DNA from: Marine Group II euryarchaeote MED-G33
Lineage (GTDB): Archaea > Thermoplasmatota > Poseidoniia > Poseidoniales > Thalassarchaeaceae
Direction: 5' to 3'
Length of the DNA: 24,615 nucleotides
Assembly: GCA_949538655.1 (NCBI GenBank)
Contig: CATISE010000210.1
Coordinates: 1 to 24,615 of the forward strand
Shown here: piece by piece, positions 14,525 through 21,016 of the stretch
Layout: each line of letters starts with the position of its first letter
Numbering within the stretch: position 1 is the first letter of the stretch
Translations under genes and position numbers: made by a program
The notes under the pieces: model-generated
Told to the model about the DNA's origin: nothing
The model's input: only the letters and a program-made list of their open reading frames with translations
Databases searched by the model: none

Positions 14525-15618
14525 GAACGATCTTTATCATCGATTTGCAATCCTGCATTTTTCGAAATGTGAATTCTCCACCATGCAGTCAAGACCCCCC
14601 ATCCATATGACCAATGCATTAGCAATGTCATCACTGGTGCCAACAAAACAGTCGTTGGTGTACGCGATGGCGATGTACCGAGGGCTGCGCCCAACCAACA
14701 TAAGCCGAGATAAAGTCCTGCAAGGGTGGCTGGGAGATGTACCATCATGCGTTCCAACCCCATTGGCAGCGATTCCAAGGAAATATCCCAAAAGTTTGGC
14801 CAAACAATGCCACCATTTACTGAACCATAGACAAACGAGGCCAGAGCGGCTAGAACCAATAATGGAAACAGTCCAACGGCAGTATGGCTCCAAGATTTCA
14901 TCCCGGGATGAATATCACTCGCCAAAATTCGGACCAGGCCATAATTTCGAATCTGCTTTCGAACCCGGTTTGGGTCTCTTCGTCGATGCCACATGATTGC
15001 ATCTCGATCTTGCCACAATTTGTGTCCGGCTTTCTCGATACGATAATCCATCATCGCATCTTCACAACCGATGGCACCTTTGTCAAAGCCATTGATTTCA
15101 TCAAGCACAGATTTTCGATAAGCAGCATTCACACCAGGCAATTGCTCTGCAGGTGTCAACTGTTCAGTACCCCGATTACCATAATTTGTACCTGCTGTGA
15201 CCCATTTTGAACAGAATGTCACATCGATTACTCGTTGCCAAAAAGTAGACCGTTGATCCGGGGGTGCAAAATTCGGACCCCCAACACCTGCTACATCATC
15301 TCTCTCAAACCAACGGACAAGATTTTCCACCCAATCTTCTGGTACCCAAACATCGTCATCAGTGAATAGAACCAGTTCACAATCAATGGCATCAAGGGCA
15401 ACATTGCACGCATCAGCACGGGTTCGACTTCCTTTGTCATCAACCCAAGTTGCTCCTTTTGCCACTGCAACGGCTTCTCCAGGATCACCCGTCGGCCCAA
15501 CGGCGACAACTTCCAAAGGACCATCCCATGATTGATTGGACAAACCTTCCAAGGCAATTTCCAACTCATTCGCATTGCGAAGTGTGGGGATAATCACGCA
15601 CACCTTGGGTGTTGCCAT
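14521..15618 (-). CDS. Family 2 glycosyltransferase, membrane-associated
   Basis: 365 residues with an N-terminal GT-A domain: KVCVIIPTLRNANELEIAL (nucleotide-binding start), a DDK/RTRADACN region, LFTDDDVWVPEDWV with the DxD-type metal site, GVGGPNFAPP, PGVNAAYRKSVLDEINGFD, GCEDAMMDYRIEKAG with the catalytic-base ED, and MWHRRRDP. The C-terminus has about three membrane helices (TAVGLFPLLVLAALASFVYG, LPATLAGLYLGLCWLGAALG, VLLAPVMTLLMHWSYGWGVL). It likely transfers a sugar from a nucleotide or dolichol donor onto a lipid or glycan at the cytoplasmic membrane face; donor and acceptor are unknown. It starts 13 bases after the pcn stop on the same strand, so it is the distal gene of a tfs-pcn-GT unit. 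Its TAA and the FGE-like gene's TAG overlap within four bases. Confidence 0.88.
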   Translation of the reverse strand: MATPKVCVIIPTLRNANELEIALEGLSNQSWDGPLEVVAVGPTGDPGEAVAVAKGATWVDDKGSRTRADACNVALDAIDCELVLFTDDDVWVPEDWVENLVRWFERDDVAGVGGPNFAPPDQRSTFWQRVIDVTFCSKWVTAGTNYGNRGTEQLTPAEQLPGVNAAYRKSVLDEINGFDKGAIGCEDAMMDYRIEKAGHKLWQDRDAIMWHRRRDPNRVRKQIRNYGLVRILASDIHPGMKSWSHTAVGLFPLLVLAALASFVYGSVNGGIVWPNFWDISLESLPMGLERMMVHLPATLAGLYLGLCWLGAALGTSPSRTPTTVLLAPVMTLLMHWSYGWGVLTAWWRIHISKNAGLQIDDKDRS

Positions 15619-15631
15619 GCTTTACGCGGGT

Positions 15632-16375
15632 TCACGCATCGCCTTCAATTCTTGGTGCGAGGAAGTAGATACAACGCCCAGCTCCATCAGCAAATTCAAA
15701 TTCCAAACGAAGTGGATGGTTTTCATTGAAGAACAAGGACACGCTGTCCACAATTGCTTCCATACGCTTGGCCATGGGATAGAGTAAGGAAAGGCTGTAT
15801 TGACTCTTCACAGGGCCATCACAAACCAAATCCTGTAATTCACCGGCATCGTATGAAACATTGACAGTATCAGTATCGCCACTTACGTTCACGCCAAATG
15901 ATTGAGCGTTAAGTGAAATGGTTGCCAAATCACCGACTTGTTTAGCGGCTCGGAGAGCACGACTGAATTTAATTGCTGAAAGTTTCACAGAACTGTGTAA
16001 TTCGACGTCAGGGACTTTGGGTTCTAGCATGGTTGCACGATCCAATGGTCGAATGGTTCGATTGATTTCTCCAACCTGGATATTGACCCTTCCATCGTTC
16101 TCATCGTAATTCATTTCGATGAGGTCACCAGATTCAGCCAATCCGATGAGATCATGAAGTTTCTTCAATTCAAATCCGATTGTACAGGGTTCACATTCCC
16201 AGGCTTCAAAGGCGGCTGCATCAATTTCCATTCGCACCATTGCGACGTGCATTGCGTCAACAGCACGCACTTCGATATGGCCATCTTCAAATTTGAATTT
16301 AGCATCCTCAACAAGCACTGTTAGGATGTCGACGATGGTTCTCATCGTATCTTGTTTTGCAGTAATATTCAGCAT
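15632..16375 (-). CDS. pcn: DNA polymerase sliding clamp (PCNA)
   Basis: 247 residues, the usual archaeal PCNA length. It forms the trimeric clamp that tethers DNA polymerase, ligase, FEN1 and other partners to DNA. Recognisable regions are the start MLNITAKQDTMRTIVDIL, FEDGHIEVRAVDAMHVAMVRM (central loop of the first domain), FELKKLHDLIG, the interdomain region with RTIRPLD, LSAIKFSRALRAAKQVGD, and the C-terminal RCIYFLAPRIE. That last motif follows the pattern xYxLAPRIE, the part that contacts PIP-box partners. The ATG is preceded on its strand by aaggtggt, a good ribosome-binding site. Pairing with tfs upstream is a known archaeal gene neighbourhood. Confidence 0.95.
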   Translation of the reverse strand: MLNITAKQDTMRTIVDILTVLVEDAKFKFEDGHIEVRAVDAMHVAMVRMEIDAAAFEAWECEPCTIGFELKKLHDLIGLAESGDLIEMNYDENDGRVNIQVGEINRTIRPLDRATMLEPKVPDVELHSSVKLSAIKFSRALRAAKQVGDLATISLNAQSFGVNVSGDTDTVNVSYDAGELQDLVCDGPVKSQYSLSLLYPMAKRMEAIVDSVSLFFNENHPLRLEFEFADGAGRCIYFLAPRIEGDA

Positions 16376-16456
16376 CGGACCACCTTACGCACCAACTTCT
16401 GAGTAAAGGGGGCTAAAAAGGGTTGACTTCCGAACACCTACGGTGATTGAAGGAAA

Positions 16457-16807
16457 TCAATACTCACGCCACCCATGCCCACATTCTGCACAGGTCAGAA
16501 TTCGGGTCTCCGGTTCATCGGATGAGCGTGTTTGTTGAAGTTCTGCATAGACTTGATCCGAGTCACATTTTGGACAGATGTAGGTATTTGTAGTCAAAAC
16601 ACCACGAATTTGATCGGCGTCTTCGATGACCCTTCGGTCTCTGGCTTCTGACTTGCTGGATGAGGTCGCCTTGGAGATATCAACTTCCTCATCTCCAATC
16701 TGGATTTTGTTTTCAGCAGTACCATGGTATCCACATTCATAGTTAGGACATTTGATGATTCCATTAGGGTCTGGGAATGATAGTGTTCCACATGCAGGAC
16801 AGAACAT
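16457..16807 (-). CDS. tfs: Transcription factor S (TFIIS/RPB9-like)
   Basis: 116 residues. It stimulates transcript cleavage by backtracked archaeal RNA polymerase. The N-terminal zinc ribbon is CPACGTLSFPDPNG...CPNYECGYHG. The C-terminal TFIIS-type ribbon is CPKCDSDQVY...CAECGHGWREY, with the catalytic Asp-Glu dipeptide in SSDEPETRI inserted at the tip as expected. Its ATG occupies 16805-16807 and overlaps the divergent nop5 ATG in the tetranucleotide CATG. Any promoter must therefore lie inside nop5; a GTATAC centred about 22 bases upstream is a weak TATA candidate for a leaderless transcript. pcn follows after 81 bases. Confidence 0.93.
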   Translation of the reverse strand: MFCPACGTLSFPDPNGIIKCPNYECGYHGTAENKIQIGDEEVDISKATSSSKSEARDRRVIEDADQIRGVLTTNTYICPKCDSDQVYAELQQTRSSDEPETRILTCAECGHGWREY

Positions 16808-17894
16808 GTCTCCAGCCGTGGAATCAGTATACTTGAATCATGTGGTTCATCGGCTTTCGAATATCCCATTCCGCACGGACTTTGAAGGAGAGGGGGCTGC
16901 GTTAATTGTGAAACTCGTTTGGGACTGGCGATTTGCCCGCGTCTACGATGAAAATGACCACCTCGTAGACGAATGTATCTGGGGTGGAAAACAGACCCCT
17001 GATACTTTGGCCGATCGATTGATTCAGTTAATGCATGGGAGAATGTCCGTTGAAGCCCGTACCCTCGGCGATCGTTTTCCCGATTCAGAATCGCATCCAC
17101 CCACATCAATCCAGTCCTGGCCTGATTTGACCTCCAATCAATCCGATCTCTTGCAAGAGGCCTCTCTCAGAGTTGCGGAACGAGGTGTTGCGGATGCTGC
17201 TTCGAATCCCGACTCCAGATTGGAACATTTGGTCCAAGCAACAGAAGAGATGCGAAACGCTCACAATACACTTGAATCGAGAATCGTAGAATGGGCTGGC
17301 CTTTTTCTTCCGAGTTTAGATTTAGATCAGCAACGCAGCCACATCGCTCCAGCATTCGCCTCATCATCCAATTTGAAAGAAGCCGCAGTTTTACTCGATG
17401 TTCAATCAACAGAGGTTGAAGTTGGAGAAAAAGAATGGCGCGGGATTCAATCAGTGGCTAAATCAACAGTGAATGGGGCTACAGATATTGAACGGATGGA
17501 AGATTCTGTTCGAGAGCTATCGAATATTCATTTACCATCTCTTTCATTATTGCTTGGACCACTTTTGTCTGCAAAACTTTGCACAAGCGCCCATGGACGG
17601 GCTCGACTTGCACGGCTTCCAGCAAGCACAATCCAAGTTATCGGTGCTGAGAAAGCCTTCTTCATGCATATTCAACAAGGCACACCTCCACCTAAACATG
17701 GACATATCTTCCAGCACTCTTGGATTTCAAGAAGTCCCAAATGGGCTCGGGGCTCAATTGCTAGAATGCTTGCCTCAAAAGCAGCCATTGCCGCACGAGT
17801 CGATCATTTCGGAGGTGAGCCTTGGACCTCGAAACAAGTTTCAGAGGTCGAGAAAAAAGTCGGAGAGATTCGTGCACGGAAAAGCAGGAGGTGA
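16806..17894 (+). CDS. nop5: Nop5 (NOP56/58-like) C/D-box sRNP core protein
   Basis: 362 residues. It bridges L7Ae-bound C/D guide sRNA and fibrillarin in the rRNA 2'-O-methylation complex. The Nop domain is unmistakable: LPASTIQVIGAEKAFFMHI, TPPPKHGHIFQHSWI, ARGSIARMLASKAAIAARVDHFGG. Before it lies a long alpha-helical region (about 120-240), rich in Glu/Leu and consistent with the antiparallel coiled coil. The N-terminal domain (VKLVWDWRFARVYDENDHLVDE) would bind fibrillarin. The C-terminus is a short Lys/Arg-rich tail. The start is uncertain: the ATG at 16806 shares CATG with the tfs start, and GTG 16818 or TTG 16833 are possible. Fibrillarin follows at once and the stop lies within its Shine-Dalgarno. 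Confidence 0.92.
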   Translation: MSPAVESVYLNHVVHRLSNIPFRTDFEGEGAALIVKLVWDWRFARVYDENDHLVDECIWGGKQTPDTLADRLIQLMHGRMSVEARTLGDRFPDSESHPPTSIQSWPDLTSNQSDLLQEASLRVAERGVADAASNPDSRLEHLVQATEEMRNAHNTLESRIVEWAGLFLPSLDLDQQRSHIAPAFASSSNLKEAAVLLDVQSTEVEVGEKEWRGIQSVAKSTVNGATDIERMEDSVRELSNIHLPSLSLLLGPLLSAKLCTSAHGRARLARLPASTIQVIGAEKAFFMHIQQGTPPPKHGHIFQHSWISRSPKWARGSIARMLASKAAIAARVDHFGGEPWTSKQVSEVEKKVGEIRARKSRR

Positions 17895-17895
17895 T
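17886..17895 (+). promoter_or_regulatory. Near-perfect Shine-Dalgarno deciding the fibrillarin start
   Basis: aggaggtgat is complementary to the canonical 16S rRNA 3' end and lies over the nop5 TGA. Four bases separate it from the TTG at 17900, the natural spacing. This argues for the TTG rather than the overlapping GTG at 17891 or the upstream ATG at 17822. Confidence 0.75.
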
Positions 17896-17899
17896 ACTT

Positions 17900-18568
17900 T
17901 TGCAATCATTGTCCGATCGAGTTCAAATTCGTGGACGAAGCCTTTGGTCACGAAACGCGGTCAAAGGCACCAGTTTGCGTGGAGAGCGTTTGAAGAGAGA
18001 CGGTCGGAAAGAGTGGAGACAATGGAATCCACGTACATCGAAACTTGGCGCAGCTCTCCTCAAGGCCACAAAACCAGATTTTTTACCCGCTCCAGGTTCT
18101 ATGTGTTTGTATTTAGGTTCAGGCCATGGTACGACGATTAGCCACCTACACGATCATGTATGTGGAACAAAGAATCATCTCAAGGGATGTGTGATTGCTG
18201 TGGACATATCATCAAGATGTATCCGTGATTTGATTCGCCTTTGCAAAACTCGTCCTGGCATCATTCCCTTATTGGCAGACTGCCGTTCATCAGAACAGAT
18301 TGTGCCCTTTGTCACGAAGAGAGTGCCATGGTTGTTTCAAGACGTATCGCAATCCGGTCAAGTGGAGATGTTTATCGATTCCTGTAACCAATTCTTAGCG
18401 CCCGATGGAGTTGGATTACTTTCCCTCAAATCAGCCAGTGAGCGTGACACCAAAGGGGCTTTTGCACACGCTGAAAAGCGACTCTTGGAGGCTGGTTTCA
18501 CACTTATTGAGAAAATTGATTTGACAGGATGGGAAGAGCAGCATGTTCTATTTCACGTGGTGTTTTGA
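17900..18568 (+). CDS. flpA: Fibrillarin-like rRNA/tRNA 2'-O-methyltransferase
   Basis: 222 residues from the TTG at 17900, the usual archaeal fibrillarin size (about 225). It is the SAM-dependent methyltransferase of the C/D-box sRNP and acts with Nop5, encoded immediately upstream. Features: WNPRTSKLGAALLKA with the first catalytic Lys; SAM motif I MCLYLGSGHGTTISHLHDHV; CVIAVDIS ending in the acidic ribose ligand; LLADCRS; WLFQDVSQSGQVEMF with catalytic Asp; LLSLKSASERD with catalytic Lys; and EEQHVLFHVVF with catalytic His. The full K-D-K-H set is therefore present. A longer in-frame form from the ATG at 17822 would run 78 bases into the nop5 3' end; the Shine-Dalgarno disfavours it. The stop overlaps the fpg ATG (TGATG). 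Confidence 0.92.
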   Translation: MQSLSDRVQIRGRSLWSRNAVKGTSLRGERLKRDGRKEWRQWNPRTSKLGAALLKATKPDFLPAPGSMCLYLGSGHGTTISHLHDHVCGTKNHLKGCVIAVDISSRCIRDLIRLCKTRPGIIPLLADCRSSEQIVPFVTKRVPWLFQDVSQSGQVEMFIDSCNQFLAPDGVGLLSLKSASERDTKGAFAHAEKRLLEAGFTLIEKIDLTGWEEQHVLFHVVF

Positions 18569-19377
18569 TGCCGGAATTACCAGAAGTCGAAACGGTACGT
18601 CGCGGCCTGTTGAGTTTAATTGGAAAAGAAATTCTAGCAGTTGAATTGAATCGAACAAATCTGCGATTTCCATTTCCAGAAGACATGGATTCAATTACAG
18701 GTCGAAAAATCCTCAGTATTGATCGAAGAGCGAAATATCTACTCATCCGCCTTGAAAATGATTTGACCTTGCTCTCCCATTTGGGAATGACAGGTCGTTT
18801 TGGATACGAACTTGAAGGAAAACACGATCATGTGATTATTGATTTTGTAGATGGTTCGCGTTTGGTTTACACCGATCCTAGGCGTTTTGGAATTATGGAT
18901 CTCATTCGTGGTAGCGATGATCACAAATTGCTGAACCACCTCGGGCCCGAACCTCTTGATTCAGAATGGAGTGGTGCTCAATTATACGAATCACTTCGGG
19001 GGCGGAATGTTTCAATCAAGTCTGCCTTATTGGATCAGAAGATTGTAGTTGGTATTGGGAACATCTACGCCTGTGAGATACTGTTTAGGGCCGGAGTTTC
19101 ACCTAAGCGTTTGGCGAAAAATGTATCAAAAAAGAAAGCCGAGGAAATTTACAACCAAACACAAACCGTATTACTGACAGCCATTGAAGCAGGTGGTTCA
19201 ACTCTTAGAGATGGCCAGTTCAAACAAATCGATGGGAATTTAGGTTATTTTCCACATGAATTTGCCGCGTATGATCGTGAAGGGGAAAAATGTGTTTCTG
19301 TAGAATGCACAAATACCATCAAAAGAGTGGTTCAATCGGGCCGTTCAACGTTCTTTTGCAATCATTGTCAAAGGTAA
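18568..19377 (+). CDS. mutM: Formamidopyrimidine-DNA glycosylase (Fpg/MutM)
   Basis: 269 residues, equal in length to E. coli Fpg. It removes 8-oxoguanine and other oxidised purines and nicks the abasic site. Key residues: MPELPEVETV with catalytic P2 and E3; K56 in DRRAKYLL; LSHLGMTGRF; DPRRFGIMDL; GIGNIYACEILFRAGVSP (helix-two-turn-helix); GGSTLRDG; and the C-terminal GRSTFFCNHCQR with the conserved Arg. The zinc finger is unusual: the first pair reads CVSVEC (C-x4-C) instead of C-x2-C. The start ATG overlaps the fibrillarin stop, so it is the third gene of a nop5-flpA-fpg unit. Fpg is mainly bacterial; its presence in an archaeal operon suggests acquired DNA-repair capacity. Confidence 0.93.
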   Translation: MPELPEVETVRRGLLSLIGKEILAVELNRTNLRFPFPEDMDSITGRKILSIDRRAKYLLIRLENDLTLLSHLGMTGRFGYELEGKHDHVIIDFVDGSRLVYTDPRRFGIMDLIRGSDDHKLLNHLGPEPLDSEWSGAQLYESLRGRNVSIKSALLDQKIVVGIGNIYACEILFRAGVSPKRLAKNVSKKKAEEIYNQTQTVLLTAIEAGGSTLRDGQFKQIDGNLGYFPHEFAAYDREGEKCVSVECTNTIKRVVQSGRSTFFCNHCQR

Positions 19378-19447
19378 ACGGCTCACTGCGCCATATTATG
19401 CTATATTATCACACATATTATCAGTTCTCTGGATATCTGAAAAACAG

Positions 19448-19466
19448 CCAAAAAACGCTTTTTTGG
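19448..19466 (+). terminator. Inverted repeat with T-run after fpg
   Basis: Perfect 8-bp arms ccaaaaaa/ttttttgg around cgc, 70 bases after the fpg stop and ahead of the next promoter. The T6 run on the coding strand fits archaeal termination at T tracts. The stem is mostly A-T, so the T-run may matter more than the hairpin. Confidence 0.5.
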
Positions 19467-19486
19467 AGTATTTCTGGCCCCTCGTC

Positions 19487-19494
19487 TTTAAATA
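19487..19494 (+). promoter_or_regulatory. Archaeal TATA box for the NPA-less MIP-like gene
   Basis: TTTAAATA, a near-consensus archaeal TATA element, lies in a gene-free gap. The expected transcription start, about 25 bases downstream (near 19516), leaves a leader of roughly 30 bases before the ATG at 19545. The leader ends in aggatgg, a plausible ribosome-binding site. The upstream purine-rich BRE is not obvious. Confidence 0.6.
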
Positions 19495-19544
19495 CTGACC
19501 GAAAAAGGCGGAATCGCTCGACAAGTATCGAGTAGGATGGAAAA

Positions 19545-20150
19545 ATGGAAATGAATGATAAAGGAATGATGGCGGAATTGATCGGCAGTATGACGGTCAC
19601 TTTGTTGGTTTTCGGCGACTATGCTACAGCAGAAACGCACGGAACTGCAGCAGCAGCGGGGTTGGCAGGTCTAACCCTCGGAATCATGTGGATGACCTTC
19701 AAGGGTTCACAGATTCTACCGGTAATCACCATTGGTCGAATGGCTGCTGGTGAAGATGACTGGGAAACTGGTGCAACCAACTTTGCAATGCAAATCCTCG
19801 GCGGTTTGCTCGGTGCAGCAGTTTTGTATTGGGGCATGGACACCACAAATCTAACCACCGGATCTACTGATGACATCACGGCTGCTACTGTTGCAATCGC
19901 ACTATTGGGTGGATTCTTGCTGATGTCAGTTTGGAATCGACTTGGAGCAGGCTGGGAATCAGCAGCCTTCACTTCAGTCTTGATTTTGGCTGGAATGGAA
20001 CTTGCAACTGCAAGTAATCTTGGAAGCATGATTGTCACCTCTGGCTGGGAATCTGCAAACATGGTTACCACCTTTGGAACCATGATTATCGGCGGAATTG
20101 GCGCAGCAGCAGCATTGATGCTCGGCGACCAAATCTTCGAAGAAGAGTAA
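19545..20150 (+). CDS. Aquaporin-fold (MIP-like) membrane protein lacking NPA motifs
   Basis: 201 residues with about six hydrophobic segments. It aligns by eye along its length with the canonical aquaporin encoded about 3.5 kb downstream: AELIG...LVFG against AEGIA...TFVG, GSQILPVITIGRMAAG against GGHINPAITIGFMATK, AMQILGGLLGAAVLY against AAQLAGALLAGGILY, and GGFLLMSV against LTFLLMTV. The first NPA position reads LPV (58-60). The second falls near VTS (164-166), with no NPAR. The double NPA filter of water/glycerol channels is therefore missing, and it may conduct something else or be structural. Start: ATG 19545; an in-frame ATG at 19551 is possible. It has its own TATA box and a strong terminator, so it is probably a well-expressed single-gene unit. 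Homology to MIP is my reading, not a search result. Confidence 0.6.
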   Translation: MEMNDKGMMAELIGSMTVTLLVFGDYATAETHGTAAAAGLAGLTLGIMWMTFKGSQILPVITIGRMAAGEDDWETGATNFAMQILGGLLGAAVLYWGMDTTNLTTGSTDDITAATVAIALLGGFLLMSVWNRLGAGWESAAFTSVLILAGMELATASNLGSMIVTSGWESANMVTTFGTMIIGGIGAAAALMLGDQIFEEE

Positions 20151-20190
20151 ACCAAAACTGGTTGAAAATCAAGATGACATACGGGCGATT

Positions 20191-20228
20191 CGGGGGCGGC
20201 TTTCCGCCCCCGTCTCGTCCTTTTTTTT
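20191..20228 (+). terminator. Strong hairpin/T-run terminator
   Basis: Perfect 9-bp G-C-only arms cgggggcgg and ccgcccccg around a cttt loop, followed after eight bases by eight T residues. It lies 40 bases past the MIP-like stop. The form is that of a bacterial-style intrinsic terminator, which is unusual for an archaeon; the T8 tract alone could terminate archaeal RNA polymerase. Confidence 0.8.
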
Positions 20229-20275
20229 ATTCAATAATTCCTCAGCGTTAAGGGCCGTGACCCCCACGGAGATTC

Positions 20276-21016
20276 ATGGAGTTCCCAGTCGATTTCTGGG
20301 GTGTCCCTGCACATCTCGTGTTTGAACTACTGGGATACGTTGCAGGATTTTTTTTCCTCATGCGTGAAAGGCGCCTGCACGGCGACACAGTCGACAGTGA
20401 AAATCGGGCTTGGTTGATATTGGCAGCCTTGGTTGGGGCTCTTTTCGGTGCGCGCCTTCTTGCATTGCTCGAGCACTCCAATGAGATTGGTTCGGATATC
20501 CCAATTCTATTCGTCGGTGGCAAGACCATCGTCGGGGGTTTACTCGGTGGTACGTTCGGAATAGAGATCGCAAAGAAAATGCTCGGGATTACAGTTCGTA
20601 CGGGCGATGTCTATGTGACCCCACTCATCATTTCGATGGCCATTGGAAGGATTGGTTGTTTCCTGACAGGGTTGCCCGATGCAACCTATGGGTATCATAC
20701 AGATTTGCCGTGGGGTGTTGATTTTGGTGATGGACCACGCCATCCCACCCAATTGTATGGGATTCTCGCACTTGGTGCAATTTGGGCCTTCCTTGAGAAG
20801 TGGGAAACTCCGATCATTGGTGAGAGATTCCAGACTTTCATGGTCTTGTATTTGATTTGGAGGATTGTTGTTGATTCAATCAAAGACACCACACCGGTGG
20901 AATGGATCGGATTGACTCCGATTCAATGGGCGTGTGTTCTAGGACTTGTGTGGTTCTTTACCTACGGTAAGCCGGGTCAACGTTCAATAGAAGACGTCAC
21001 CCACCCTGATGTATGA
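20276..21016 (+). CDS. lgt: Prolipoprotein diacylglyceryl transferase-like protein (Lgt)
   Basis: 246 residues, a polytopic membrane protein. Bacterial Lgt moves a diacylglyceryl group from a phospholipid to the lipobox Cys of prolipoproteins; here the donor lipid is unknown. Family signals: the GGKTIVGGLLGGTFG segment (80-95), AIGRIGCFLTG with R125 (the Lgt signature GRxGNFxNG-like region), and GPRHPTQLYG with H156. About six to seven hydrophobic helices are spaced as in Lgt, and a late Arg occurs in YLIWRIVVDSIK. The usual asparagines of the signature are Cys and Thr here, so it is divergent. The ATG follows cacggagattc. Its stop overlaps the ATG of the radical SAM gene (ATGA), which implies coupled expression. 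Confidence 0.85.
   Translation: MEFPVDFWGVPAHLVFELLGYVAGFFFLMRERRLHGDTVDSENRAWLILAALVGALFGARLLALLEHSNEIGSDIPILFVGGKTIVGGLLGGTFGIEIAKKMLGITVRTGDVYVTPLIISMAIGRIGCFLTGLPDATYGYHTDLPWGVDFGDGPRHPTQLYGILALGAIWAFLEKWETPIIGERFQTFMVLYLIWRIVVDSIKDTTPVEWIGLTPIQWACVLGLVWFFTYGKPGQRSIEDVTHPDV

Noticed and set aside
16752..16805. Longer Nop5 start at 16752
   Set aside because: It would read antisense through the tfs zinc ribbon and adds residues unlike Nop5 N-termini.
19619..20155. 178-residue minus-strand open frame opposite the MIP-like gene
   Set aside because: Pro/Ile/Ala-rich composition typical of an antisense shadow of a membrane-protein gene; the plus-strand gene has a TATA box, start context and terminator.
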